Part shown: in pieces, positions 12,157-24,350 of the stretch
Layout of the letters: each line of letters opens with the position of its first letter
Position numbering within the stretch: position 1 is the stretch's first letter
Source: Porphyra umbilicalis
Taxonomy: Eukaryota > Rhodophyta > Bangiophyceae > Bangiales > Bangiaceae
Reading direction: 5' to 3'
DNA: 64,000 bases
Assembly: GCA_002049455.2 (NCBI GenBank)
Contig: KV918785.1
Span: 295,868 to 359,867, forward strand
Made by a program: the position numbers and the translations under genes
Notes under the pieces: generated by a model
What the model was told of the DNA's origin: nothing
The model's input: only the letters and a program-made list of their open reading frames with translations
Database searches by the model: none

Positions 12157-12600
12157 ATGGCGTCCGGCGTGGCAGTGAACCCGACGTGCGTGACTGCCAT
12201 GAACGACTTGGTGAAGGAGCGCAAGCACCGGGCAGTCGTCTTTGCCATCAACGACGACATGACGGAGATCAAGTTGGAGAAGACCTTCCCCCCCAACGCT
12301 TCCAGCGCCCAGGCCGGCTATGACGAGTTTACCAAGAGCCTCCCCGACGACTCGTGCCGCTACGCGGTGTACGACTTTGAGTACGAGCACCAGGGCGCCA
12401 AAAAGAACCGGATCATCTTCGTGCTGTGGTCGTCGGACTTGGCCAAGGTGCGCACCAAGCTCATTTACTCGTCCTCGGCAGAGGGGCTGGTGTCCAAGCT
12501 CGGCGCTGGCGTCCAGCGCCAGATCCAGGTGACGGACCGCGACGAGCTCAGCTTCAGTGAGGTGTCCAAGAAGCTGGTCCAGCACACTGCTGGCTACTAG
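12157..12600 (+). CDS. ADF/cofilin, actin-depolymerising factor
   Basis: A 147-residue single-exon protein of the actin-depolymerising factor family. It binds actin monomers and filaments and severs filaments in the cytoplasm. Family features are present in order: a short N-terminus ASGVAVNPTC with a possible regulatory Ser, then KERKHRAVVFAINDDMTEI, a central YAVYDFEYEH, the long-helix region SDLAKVRTKLIYSSS, and the C-terminal helix that follows DELSFSEVSKK. Length is typical. The gene ends in TAG. The frame happens to stay open after this stop, but the downstream part is Gly/Arg low complexity and is not cofilin. Confidence 0.96.
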   Translation: MASGVAVNPTCVTAMNDLVKERKHRAVVFAINDDMTEIKLEKTFPPNASSAQAGYDEFTKSLPDDSCRYAVYDFEYEHQGAKKNRIIFVLWSSDLAKVRTKLIYSSSAEGLVSKLGAGVQRQIQVTDRDELSFSEVSKKLVQHTAGY

Positions 12601-13882
12601 GGCGACCCGGCTATGGGCGGGGGGGGGGGGGTGCGGCGCGGAGCTGCTGGCCAGTCGGGCGGCGGGCGGGACGGTCGGGCTGGGGGGTGGTGGCGACGGC
12701 GGGCGCGGGCGCGGCTCGCAGTGTGGAGCTTCTCCCGGACGCTGCAGTTGCTGTTGCGGGGTTTGCAGCCAGGTCGGCTCGCTTGGCCACCGCGAGGGCC
12801 GTGTGTGGTGGTGCGGGGTGAGGAGCGCGTGCACGTGACGGGGGGGGAGCGGGGGCAGCTACGGTCGGGTGGCGCCCGTTTGCCTCGCCGCTCTGCCGAC
12901 GGCGTGTCGCAGCCGTTGAGCGGGGCAGGTGTGCGTGTGGGGGACCCGCTGCATTGTGGAAGAGGCGGCCGACGTGCCATGCCAGTGTGGTAGTGTATTG
13001 GACAAAGCCGTCCGTCTTGTATGTTTTGCTCTTTGGCATGGCTGTCGACGCGTTGTAAAGACAATAAGGAAAGCCCGACGAGCAACCACCCGGACGTGCT
13101 ATACAGGTGAGCAATGTGCATGTATTCTCAGTGAGCCCCGTTGCGCTAAGCGGCGACGCAGACCAAGCACCAAGGCCACTGCAAGTGGCAGGAACGCCAC
13201 AAGACGGCGCACCCGTTGCACGTTGATTGAAAGCACGGCACAACAAGAGCCAGCGATACAGAAAGACCCAACTAGAGGAGGCGTCGGTGGGGCTCGGCAC
13301 CGCGCGCAAACGCGAAACGGAGCTGCAATGCTACACCGCAACGGGCGGCAGAGTCAACACGGCGGCACTGGCGCTGCCACCCGCGCCATGACGCAATCAA
13401 ACGGCAGGGCCGCTGTTAGTGACTCGACCGAGCGCGCAAGACCCCCCCCCCCCCCACACCCCCAACTGGCCCCCCCTGGGCGCAGGCGCGAGCGGCGGCT
13501 GCCGGCGCGACGGGGAGGAAGAGGGAGACCAACGGCACAGGGTGGCCGTCCATGCAGCCACAAGGATGCACCCGCCATGGCAGATTCCCCCTTTTCCAAA
13601 CGGCAGTGGCGGGGGCGGGCGGCAAGGATGGCGGCGGCGCCGGCTCCCGCGTGGTTGGCTGGCCGTGGTCGGGCTCGGGCGCCCGAGGCCACCCGGGTGG
13701 GGGAGCAGGGCAAGCGGCTGCGGGGCTCTCTCGAGGGAAGAGGCGACGCAGCGACCTGCTCAAAATTCGGATCCCGAGACTTGGGCTCTGAGATTTCGAT
13801 GAAAAAGATCGACAAAGCCGTACGCTGCACCTTTCGCCACGTGTCCCACCACCAGGAGCATCACCAGCCACTCGCCAGTGAC
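12601..13882. other. 3' flank of cofilin, no gene supported
   Basis: The region starts with a G13 run, then continues GC-rich. Frames at 12929-13924 plus and 13354-13871 minus are open but lack recognisable motifs. Confidence 0.45.
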
Positions 13883-14716
13883 CAGGGTTGTAAGTTCATG
13901 TTGAATCTACAGATGGTTCGATAAATCAGGTTGATTTCAAGAAACGAACCAAACCAAACGAAAAACGACTTGGTTGTATTTATGATTAATTGCACAGACA
14001 GATAGGAACTTTCGTTGACCACTTCAGCCAGGTGGTTCGGTGCTGTGCGGCCGCTCTGACTGCCTCGTTGCCATACCCCCTGCAGGTCAGTCGCGCTGAG
14101 AGTTCTGCTCCCAGACCCTCCTTCATGTCAACTGTTGCCAATCGGCTGTGTAGCACCCTAGGCGCTGAGTACGTAGATCGATTCATCTGCTGTCAACGTG
14201 TGCGTGAATCATAGCCTTCTTGGCTGGAGGATGGATGGGTCGTGGTCGCACTCAGGATTGCGTGAAGTGCAGCAAGCTGCTTCTCGGACAACGGGGCATC
14301 CACTCGCCCTCAACGCCCCGTCTACACGTATCGGTGTTTGGTCCTTTCTGTTTAGTCCCCCCGTCTCCGTTACTACGCAGAGGCCCAGGCGGTTGTCAAC
14401 GTCGTCACCCCGGCGTCGGCTCGTACCAGTCGTTTGGATTGTGTCGCGGTGGTGGGGCAGGAAAGCAGGGCTCTGTCGCAGGGACTGCAGCAGGCCTGCT
14501 ATGCACACGTTACATCGGCTTGGCGTCTCAAGCTCGATGGAGCTCGAGTCAGACAACCCGACTTCCCCAAGCACAATCTCAACTACACACTAAGTCTTAC
14601 GCCGAACAAGTACGCCCTTTGACATGTTGCATTCAACCTGAACGCTCCAGCGTTCAAGTGAATTAGGTTGAATTCCGTTCATGTTTGGCAAACCAAACCA
14701 AACGCTGACAACCCTG
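13883..14716. mobile_element. hAT-type non-autonomous element with near-perfect 8-bp TSD
   Basis: The ends are CAGGGTTGT and ACAACCCTG. The flanks are CCAGTGAC (13875-13882) and CTAGTGAC (14717-14724), which match in 7 of 8 bases and fit the 8-bp duplication made by hAT transposases. Subterminal AACCAAACCAAACG motifs occur near both ends. No transposase frame is visible in its 834 bp. The TSD mismatch suggests an older insertion than the element at 30581. Confidence 0.75.
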
Positions 14717-16965
14717 CTAGTGACAGAGACAAGACGGCGCTGTGCTGCTTAAGTGCGGTAGAACCACAATGGCTGTTTTTGGTGTTGTGGACCCCGCATT
14801 TTTTTGCGGAACCCTCCTGATGAGCCATCAGATGATGGTTTTCCCAGCAATATTTCGTGCAGAGGTTTCCGGCGGCCGTTAGCGAGAGCCTTTTATACCG
14901 TTGTGACCGCCATCACATCACGAGTATGGATACGGTGTGTCTAGATGCCAACGAGTGCCCCAAGTGCGCTTCACAAAGCGTTGCGCCATAGCCGCATTGC
15001 GGGTCTGGCGGGAGACGCAAGAGCTCTAACCTTTTGTGGCGTACACGGCCAGGGCCTGGGGAAAATCTCCCGCAGTAAGCAGCATCGCCTGGGTACCCCC
15101 CCCCCCGTGCCGGCCCCGGCTTTCAAGGAAGATGTCTCCAGCATGGAGGATTGTACCATTCAACCTCAAAGAGAGCTTTCATTGGCCTGCTATTGCTAAC
15201 CTCCAAAAATTGGCGGTTGCAGAGATAAGGGAGGCAGAGCCGCCGACGACACAGCATAGAAGCGAAGTAGGATTGGCTGTTCGACAAGCCACGATCAAAC
15301 TATTGGCTGGGAGTTACCGCCAGTAATCTTGCAAGCCAACCAACGTGTCTTGCTGGAGTCACGCAGAGCCATTGCAACCCACAATGAGATTTCCTGAGAT
15401 GTGTGGTCCGCTTGCTTGGGCACACCTAAAGGTATATCTCATGCACTAAAACCCGTCCCAAAAACGATGTGGGAGCGTCGGAACTGGTCCTCCAGGAGCC
15501 AAAGTCCCTCAGATGACAGATATGGGAGTTCCGGCGGTACCCTGAAAAAATGGGGCTGTGAGTGCGAGAAGCGCCGGAATGCGCGTGGGTCGCGCGACAC
15601 TGGTGAAGCCCTGTGTCCGGTTTCCAGCTCAGCAAAAGCCGTTGCAACAATGATCCAGCTGATAAATACAGTCCACTCAAACTGATAGGGCGGATCAAGC
15701 CGACTGGCTTGCATGAGACGAAAAAAAAACATGCAATCAAATAGTAGCCCCCGCTTCATAATATGTGCGACCAGATACGGCCGAGTCCAAGGGCCGGCGC
15801 TTCACTTTCGGTCCCGACCGCCAGCGCTTCCGCAATGCTCAGTTTCGACTTGTGATAAGCTGTAAGGCTCTTCATGTACATGCTTACAACTTTCCCTGGT
15901 CGAGCACGCCTCACATGCCCATCATGTAAGCATGGCGTCAATGAGAGCGCAAAAAGTACCGCAATACCGGCACCCTACTTTTTCTGCACGCACGCCAAAG
16001 CTCCAAAATACAGTCCACACATCGGAACGGCGCACATCGACTGAAAGCTTGCGAGTTGGTGGTTCTTTCTATAGCGAAACAATCGGCATTGGGTGCGATG
16101 ATGTCCGTCTCTGGTGGGCTTGAACATGCGTCGCCGCCAGAGGTTTTAATGCGTGGGATCCACCTTTAGTTAAGAGTGCGATTCTGCGGTCTTGCGGCTA
16201 TCTCGCCTTTATCTGGCATATCATTGGTCGCCAGGCCACTCACGCCTGCATTTTCGTCAGTGTCAGGCAGCCGAAAGGTGACCGGCGCTCGAAAGTGGCG
16301 CACCAGATCTGATGGGTCCTTGGGCACCTGTGGAGCGGTCAGCTTTCCAAAAATTCAGACTCGCTTCGCCAACGTTCCTTCCTGTCCGTACGTTGTCCCA
16401 CGAGGCTGCCGTGAGTGCCGTGCTCTGCGCACCCCCTTTCTTCTGACCCCCGTTTTGGGTGTGTGAGAGGCTGTGTGGGGGGCGGCGGCTGTTTGCTGGG
16501 TGTGTCGGGTGCTGTGTGTCTGCATTCCTAGTGTGTTGGGAGGGGGTGGGGGCTGGCGAAGTGTTTGCTGGCTGTGGGAAGTCGGTGGGTTGGGGTTGTG
16601 TGGGAACAAGTGGCCGCGACCGCGTCTATGTCTCCTTGGCCCGCAGCGACCACATGGCCCCGACTGGCTTCCCACCGACCCGAGGCGGCAGCACACCCTT
16701 CCACTCTGTTGGCCCGATTTGGTTGCCTGGCCGCCATGGGACCCCACCCCTTCCCGGGCATGCTTTCTTGCCGTTTTACTGCCTTGTCCTCGGCACCACT
16801 GCCGACCCGTTTGCTCGCGCCCCTGTTTCCGCTTTGCCCGTTTCGAACCGTTTGCATTGGCCGCGCAGCTCACCGGACCCGGTTTTTCTGGCCGCATCCT
16901 TTCTCAATGCTCATGTTGCCTCCCCAACGTTCTCGCTCCCTAGAATACATCGGCGCTGTTTTCCT
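14717..16965. other. Intergenic region, no gene supported
   Basis: GC content is lower here than around the host genes. Open frames are short and lack domains. The last 500 bases are the 3' flank of the transposase-like gene. Confidence 0.5.
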
Positions 16966-19540
16966 TCACCTCCCGGTTCCTGTTGCATTGACCCGTAGTC
17001 TGTCTTCCCCGTTCCTCAGGCTCTGCTCCGCGAGCGGTTGCCGCTCCACCGCAGCGCGCTGAACGAGCTGCGCGCAAGACCCCAAAAAGGAGTCTGCCGT
17101 GCATTGCGCACGCGCGTGGTTAAAAAAGGCGTGCCAGGACTCCAACGCCTGCTCGGCGTAGGATCCGAGTGAGCCAAAGCGCCGAAGGAAGGCAGGGGCG
17201 TGGTGTGTAAGAGCCTGCAGCTTTGGGGAAATACTCAACCAGGGAAAAGCAACAAGTAGGGCGGGTGAGAAACGTTGCGCGCTGGTGCAAAAGTCCGTGA
17301 TGCCCTCGGCAGGAATTTCCTGCGCCCGGTTGAGAGTACGTACCATGCCAGCCCTCTCCACCCACGCCGTCCGAAGCGCGGCGAGTTGTGTAGCAGGGAT
17401 GTGCCCGTCCAATCCGTTGCACACGACAGCGCCGCGCTGAGTAATGCGATGGCACTCGTGCCCAGCAAAACCACCGCCATGGTAGGGCACTGGCCTGACG
17501 CGCACATCCTCGAGGAGAGCGGCTGCAACGGTGGCAGCCGCCCGCGCGGCGGCCGCACGACCACCATGCAAAGCGGCTGCCTTAACGCCTAGGCGCAGCA
17601 GGACCGTGACAACGCCCAGCGTCAAATGCAGCGAGGCCACGACGATCTGGCACGGCTCCACGTCAAATAGCGGGGGATACTCGATAGTGAGGTGCTCAGC
17701 GGGGGTAAGGGGTATGGGCAAGTCGTCGGTGTGCTCCTCCTGCAGCGCATAAATCATGCGTTGCAGATGGAGCCTCGTGCGCAGCGCCTTAGGAGCATCC
17801 TGGATGGCCTGGATATGGCCGTGGGCTTCGGCTGCAGCCGCATTAGCCTCACCCGACCGACCAATGACAAGGCACCACACGCATGGCCGGCGACAAGATG
17901 CCCCTTTGTGTCCGAGGAAGCTGCTTAGGAAAGCAAGGTCACCCGTCAAAAACAGGCGGACCGCGCGCAGTTTGCCGTCAACAGTCACCCCGTTGTCCAG
18001 CAATGCTTGGACGTCACCCATCCACGGCCCAATCATCTCGTGCAAATCTGCGTTGTTGTCTGAGTCGCACGGCATCGTGGAGAGAAGGATGGAGTTGGAG
18101 CGCGACATAGGGTGGGCCTGATTGGGCGTCGTGGCCACCAGCTTGGCCGTCGAGGTTCCGCCTCCGCCCTTGTCCAAACCCAAGCAGAGATGTATGTCAG
18201 CCACGTCATCAGCGTGCTGCTCGTACGGTAGCTCAGGCGCCGGTCGAAAGATAGTTGTGTGGGGCACAGGTTGCCCGTCCGGACCTCGCACGAGTCGCTC
18301 TCTGAATTTCCCTGAGGCAACCAGCTCAGCCAATAGACACTCAAGCGCGTCCCGCAAACTGACAAGGTGAGCCCCGCGCTTGTCCGTCCACACCTGCCGC
18401 CCCGCCTCGGCGGCAATCGAGCGCAATGCGGCACGTATGACCTCCCGTGACGCAAGCCCGCTCTCCTTGCCAAGCGCTTTCCGCAGCTCGCTCCACTTAG
18501 ATTGGCTTAGTTGGTGCTTGGTCAAAAACAACGCCTGCTCCCGCGGGGTTAGGCGCCGCTGACCGCTTGTCGGGACGACGGACACCCCCTCTCGGCGTTG
18601 TGCGGCACTTAAGCGCTCGGCGACAAGCGGGCGTGTCCGACTGCGTGGCGTTGCCTGCCGCCCGCGCGACCGCGCTTGCGCGCCGCCGCATCTGCCGCGT
18701 CTTGACCACTTTTTTGCGGTTGCGCGTGCTCACGAGCTCGTATCGACGGTTGACCCCGTTCCGAAACGAGAAGGATATATGCGGCGGCCGCACAGCTCGT
18801 AGATGCGTCTCCATCAGCGCCTCAAAGAGCTGCAGCTCGGAGGGGCTGAGCGTGTCGTAACGCGCCATCAGTGTTTCTAGCGCGATGGTTGGCGAGGGGG
18901 GACGCGGGTCAGGAGCAGCCGCCTGCTCAGCGGCCATCGAGGAAAGCAGGTCCAGACCGCCAGATGGGGCCTCGGGCGAGGGCACTGAGCGAGGCGTGCC
19001 GGACGCCCACCGACGCCTGTCAGCTTTCAAACGACAGGCGGCACACACCTTGCGCCGCTCGTTGGGCTTTGCGGCGGCCTCAGCGGCGGCCTCAGCGGTC
19101 GGCCATAGCCACGGCATGGCCGCCGGGCTGGGCACGTAGTTGGACAGCCCCGCAGTTCCCTCCTTGTGCAGAATCGACTTGCAGTTCTCAGCTACTCGGG
19201 CAGCCGTCGACTTGCGGATGAATGATACAGAGCAGCCACAGCACTTCCCCAAAAGAACTCCGCTTGGGTGTACTACGAAGGGCTGCTTGCGTGTGCTCTT
19301 GCATAGCGTGGAAGCAACGCCATGGGCGGCTAGCTCGCGGGGGTGGTGGGATATGCTCGCGAGAAAGTTCTCGGTAGCATTGCAGGGGGTAAGGAAGCCG
19401 TGGGTGCAGCCGGTGCACACAAAGGCAAGAGACTTGCCAGTGGAAGGGGAGAGGATGTCTTTTACTGATGCAATCACTTTATCCAAAGCACTGCACGGAC
19501 AGGCGAAAGACACAGCAGCAAGCAGCAGGGCGGCCCGCAC
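16966..19540 (-). pseudogene. Cys-rich transposase-like protein, two overlapping frames
   Basis: Two minus-strand frames overlap by about 90 bp: 19540-18497 (347 codons) and 18585-16966 (539 codons). Together they read as one protein broken by a frameshift or unrecognised intron. The first frame has Cys pairs (CTGC, CCGC, CAAC) that look zinc-binding, and a basic stretch near its end. The second has LCLGLDKGGGGT, then FLTGDLAFLSSFLGHKG followed by CRRPCVWC, and SLHLTLGVVT. An Asp in a GD motif followed by a CxxC is reminiscent of RNase-H-fold DDE transposases of the RAG1/Transib sort, but this is only a resemblance and I cannot assign the family. The first frame opens with GTG and no upstream ATG, so the true 5' end is unknown. 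No terminal repeats were found. Confidence 0.5.
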
Positions 19541-20710
19541 AGGTTAGACATGGTCCATGGGCGGTTGTTCTTCTGACGGAGGCGGGACAAGGAAAAAACA
19601 AAATGGACCCCCGGGGTCCACCTGACCGCCGACACGCGCCGGTCACGCTCATGCGCTCAGATCTCATACACCCTTCTCGCCTCACGCTACCTCATGCGGA
19701 TGAACGCGGACCATACCTCATCATGACAATCTCAGGCAGTTCCGTGTCGCCCATTTTCGGCTGGAAGAACAAAGGGACCGCGGCGGACGTACAGTAAGGG
19801 CAGGGGGAAGATGCATGAAGCCATTGTGCACCTGGAGAGGGCTCCAGGAAGTTTTAGCAAGAAGGGGGATGGCAGGATGCGTGTGGACGGCGACCACAGA
19901 CACGCTCGAACGCCGGTGGATCGAAAATGTGAAGCGCTTCCAGATCGTGCCATTCGACGGGGGTCGCTGTAATGTCTTCCACAAAACCTTTGAATTATTT
20001 CGTTCCAGACGACCGCCCTTAACTGGGTGTGTGGGCCTGCACAGGGCATCGTCTCGATTACGTACCACACTACTGGGGTGCGCAAAGGGTGTACTGAGGC
20101 GTACTGCGGCCTGGAATTTGTACGCAGATAGTGAAATCAATGCTGGGGTGGGCTCCACTGGCCTCTCACCAGCCCGTGGAAACGCAGGCTACAAGTGGGC
20201 GCCCTCAGTCCTGGTGTTGTCCCCGCCGACGGCGGTGGGATTCGGCGGGATTCCCCATCATGTAGCCTCGCCGGATCGCTAATGTAGCCTCACCGGGTCG
20301 AGAGGGAACTTTCGTGCGTGAGACGATTCAATGCCTCGATGCAAGGCCTGGACGAGAGTGGTCACGGATCAACTCCGGCGGTTCATCGCTGGATTTCTGG
20401 AACGCTGCGCTGCGCCCTACGTGGCCCTCACTGAACCCCCAGTGATACCCCAGGTCAGATCTCACCGTGACGACGACACCGGCTTGCCAGCCCGGTGCCA
20501 AGCGGACGCCTCCTCCGTCAAGTCGATGCGCCCCCCCCGCCCCCGCCTCCCCCCCGCCCTACCTCAGTGCCCTTGCCCATTTTTTTTGCCCCCGCCCCGC
20601 CCCCGTCCCCCCCGCCCCGCCCCAGCTCATGCGGAAAAGCCGCTCAGCGCCCTTGCCCCTTTGTCGCGGTCCTGTAAATGCCCAAAAGCAACCGTTCTCA
20701 CAGAAGCACT
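19541..20710. other. Spacer between two transposase-like genes
   Basis: No gene is supported. A 17-bp palindrome TGGACCCCCGGGGTCCA lies at 19604-19620. Near 20250-20300 an approximately 19-bp segment (ATGTAGCCTCRCCGGRTCG) occurs twice. Confidence 0.5.
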
Positions 20711-23700
20711 CTACACGCCCTCCTCCTCGTCCTCACTCTCCCCCTCGTCCTCCTGTGCCCACATACACTCTCTTCTAACAAACGCATTCACAAAGAAGCG
20801 CGTCGCCCTCAGCTCCTCCTCCGTGCTCGGCACAGTAGTGGGCATCACCAACACACCGTGGCGCTCGCTGTGGTTCTCCCAGTCATACTCCACGGCTAAC
20901 CATCCCACGAAGTCCTCTGCCTTGATCACGTCGAGGCACACCGCGCCACCCTCTGCGACGTCCCACTGCAGCCGCTCGCACCCGTACTTGGTCAGTACAC
21001 ACTCGGGCAGAGAGACGGCCTTGCCGGCTCGTTTCACGACCAGCCGCAGCCAGCCGCGTGCCCTGGTGTTCAGCACCACGACTGCCTGCCCAACCCGCAG
21101 TACACCGTCTTATCCCCGGTACCTCAGCCAGTCATACCACGGCGTCCCGTGAAAGGACGGCGCGCACCGGATCGTGTACTGCACGGACCCGCGCCTGGGG
21201 GAGGAGGGGTCGCCGTAGTACAGGTTGTTACTGCTGCTGAAGGACGTCGTCTCGTCACATTGCAGCGCCTCTTCCAGCACGTACAGGCCATGCATCTGGT
21301 CAAGTTTTGGGCTGCGACGCAGCGCGGTCGCCAATCAGGTGATCCCGCGGCTCGCGGCCAGGTTTGCCAAAGACAGCTTCTTGGAGTACCTCCGCCTCCT
21401 CTGCAGCCGCCTTCTTCGGCGGTTTGGTCGTGGTGCCGTCGAGCTGTATTGGTCCTCGTCGGTCCCCCCGCCCTCCCCCGCCCCCTCCCTGTCGTCCTCC
21501 TTCTCAGTCTCGTCGTCGGCCAGTAGACGGGCAACAGCCTCGTTAATGATGAGCTGCTCCACAAACTGGCCCCTTTTGCGGTTGGTCAGCCTGTAGGCGG
21601 CTTTGAAGTGCTTGTGCAGCGCTTCATTGTACGCGCTGTTGCCGTCGTGGAGGTTTCCTCGCAGGCGAAACTCGTCCAGCAGATGCACGGAGAAGCGGTG
21701 CAGCTTGGTTGTATGGCAGAGTCCAAGTAAGGGCTGGAACACGTCGACGACCCATGCGTGCGCCTTCTCGGCCAAGACGACTGCTTCGGAGTAAATAATC
21801 CCCCCCCCTGTGCACTGCGCACAAAAAAAGAGAGTCGGTAACAGCCACCAGCTCACAGACAGCCCCCGTCAACGCCCGGTGCTCCTCCTCGTTACCTGGA
21901 GCCCCTGCCACGCCGACAACACCAAACGGCAAAAAAGGCAGGGCACGTCGGTGTTCGCTGCCCGTAAGGGTGGCTTGGCGCGTTGCTTCAGTAACAAAAT
22001 AGCTGTGGTAACAAACTGGCAGTACAAAAAAAGTGACAGTACAGAGAGAGAGAAGGTACGCACTGGCGAGTAAGCAACTGTATAAGTCACATTGGGAGCG
22101 CCACGCATGCCTCCTTCCCGCAGACACTCGCCCCTCACGTCCAGGATACCACTCCGAGGTCGTCACGTACCCAGGGTGGATGTGGCACACGAAAGCGGTG
22201 CGACGCGTGCTTGAACCGCAGGTTCATGCCGCGCTCCGTGTTGGTGACCGTGTCTAACCGCGCCTGGTTGCCGTTGTTGGCGGCACTGCGGAGGTAGACG
22301 GGCGCCTGGTTGGCAAATTTCCTATTGATGCCAGTATCCATGAACTGTGGCTCACAGTATACGCAGCGACACGATGCCAGCCAGACATCAAGCCACGCAC
22401 CCACCAGTGCCATACGATGTGATAAGTTAATGAACGGTCGCAACGAACAAAACTCCCACGATGCTCTCTCTCTGGTGTAGCAAGCAAGCCAGCAAGCCAA
22501 AAAGAATTACGTACGTGGAGGCGGTCAAAGCCAGGCAATCGATAGAGCATCCGGGGACCACTGCCGAGTCCAGCCCAGGCGGCCATCGCCGGAACCACGC
22601 TGTTCAAGCTGTGCTCCAGTTCCACCTCAGTCCGTCTCGCGGCCGCACCCCGAAAGTCACCCATGGTGGCATTGTCCAGTTGTGCCCCTACGGTCTCGTC
22701 CATATCCCTGCTGGGGGCCTTTCCACCTTCCGCGGAGCACGAGTCGGCCCGTCCAGCCATACAGGGAGTACATGGGAAGAGGCAGCCTGTAGCCTTGAGG
22801 CACATGACGGCCCTCTCCCCTGGTTGATCGCACACGTACAGAAGAGGACGCGGTGACACGCGCATCTGTCCCCCGCCAGGAAGATCCAACCACACACCCC
22901 GGTGACTGGCCAGCATAGACCGTCGGAACACGACGTGCAGGATGCGCTGCAGGAGCTCAGAGCGGACCTCGCTGCCCTTCCACGTCTCCAGGAACGTGGC
23001 CTCCACCTGGGGTATGAACGCCAGCGTGACCCACCGCAACTGCTCAGTGTTGATATTGACAACCCGCATGCGCAGCGGGTACGCCGATACGGCGCCGCTG
23101 CTGCTGAGTACGGTGGCATCCGAGTAGAGATACATCCCCAGTACGCGCGTGCCCCGCTGAATCGTGCCCTCAACGTGGGCGCGCTGCTCCCGGTACATCT
23201 CACCGTCCCAGGCCCCCCGGAGTAGAATCGATTGGGGGGTTCCGTCCGTACTTGCGGTGTCCATCCCAGACGACGGCGATGGCGGGTTCACCGCGGGGTT
23301 CTCCTCATCCTCTCCCCAGCACAGGTCCCCCAGCTTCACCCCCATAACCTCCTCCTGCACAACATCAATCGCGTCGCGAAAAAACACCGGGTACTGGCGA
23401 CCGTCAATGTTCATGACGACCTTCTTCCAATCGGGGGGGCGATGAGGGCACGCTTAAAGCGCCGCACTGCGGCCACGAACCGGTTGGCGCTCTTGAACGT
23501 GTCGGTGAACGGCTTCTGACTTGCGCCAGTACCCGCCTCGAGCGTCTTGGTGTACCCGTAGAGCCGCCGCTGCTCTTTTTGGGACATGGCGCCGCCTGCA
23601 CGAGAGGTGCAAGCAAACGTGAAGACAGGCCACAGGTCGTCCTGCAACCACGGAGAGCTCCTGTCCCCCGTGCCCTTACCCTCACGTGGTGGCTCTCCTG

Positions 23701-24350
23701 GCGTCCCCAAAACGCTCATAAAAGTCAGACACATCCTCGCACAATTCTCTGTCTGGGTGACCACCCGTCGGACTCCCTCCTGGACCGGGTTCCCCCGCAG
23801 CCGCCCCACCGCCAGTCGCCCCCCCGCCACGCCTTGGCGCACTATCGGACCCCGACTCCTCGTCGTCCCCGACAGATCCATCCGGCTGGCTCGGTCCTCC
23901 GCGGCCCCGCCGAGAGCGTCGGTGCCTCCGTTGCTGATGGTTCTGCGCAACAGCACGGCGGGACCTCCTGGCGCTCTCCGACGGCGCCCCTCGCCGGGCG
24001 CGGCCCCTACGAGCCTGCGATGGCGGGGGGGCTGTCATCGTCCGGGCAAGCTCTAAAAAAAACTGTGACTCGAGCCCTAGCACATGCCGAACACCAGCAT
24101 CTCTAGGGACAGGGTTACTGCCAGCGACCTCCCCAGTACCAGGCACCTCCCCAGTACTGTCAATGGAGTCATCGGACTCAATGCAAACGGTGCAGACGTG
24201 CCGGGCGGCGGGCTGCTCTGTAGGCTCCTGGGCTCCATGCATGCGACTCGCGTGGGAACGCTCGCCCAAAACCGAAGCGAGTGTACGACCGCAGCCGCGA
24301 CAGCACGGAGTACCCATCGCTACGCTACCCCGCAAGCGAACGCCGGCCAC
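20711..24350 (-). pseudogene. Degraded or intron-split transposase of CACTA/Plavaka-like appearance
   Basis: Several minus-strand blocks read in order as one large protein. 24350-23682 has a CRGCGRTL...SHASRMHG zinc-finger-like start and an acidic linker. 23700-23450 contains SPWLQDDLWPVFTFA. 23414-22254 has YPVFFRDAIDVV, GMYLYSDATVLSSSG, SAYPLRMRVVNI and CLFPCTPC. 21856-21335 has KLHRFSVHLLDEF, SAYNEALHKHFKAAYRLTN. 21079-20711 closes with FFVNAFVRRE. The patterns YSDaT..sSG..aYPl and H..NE..HK..K..YR.TN are typical of large CACTA/KDZ-related DDE transposases; the precise family is uncertain. A G7 run at 23442-23448 shifts frame between two blocks. Some breaks may be introns. Whether it mobilised the 1.82-kb CACAG elements is speculation. 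Confidence 0.5.
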
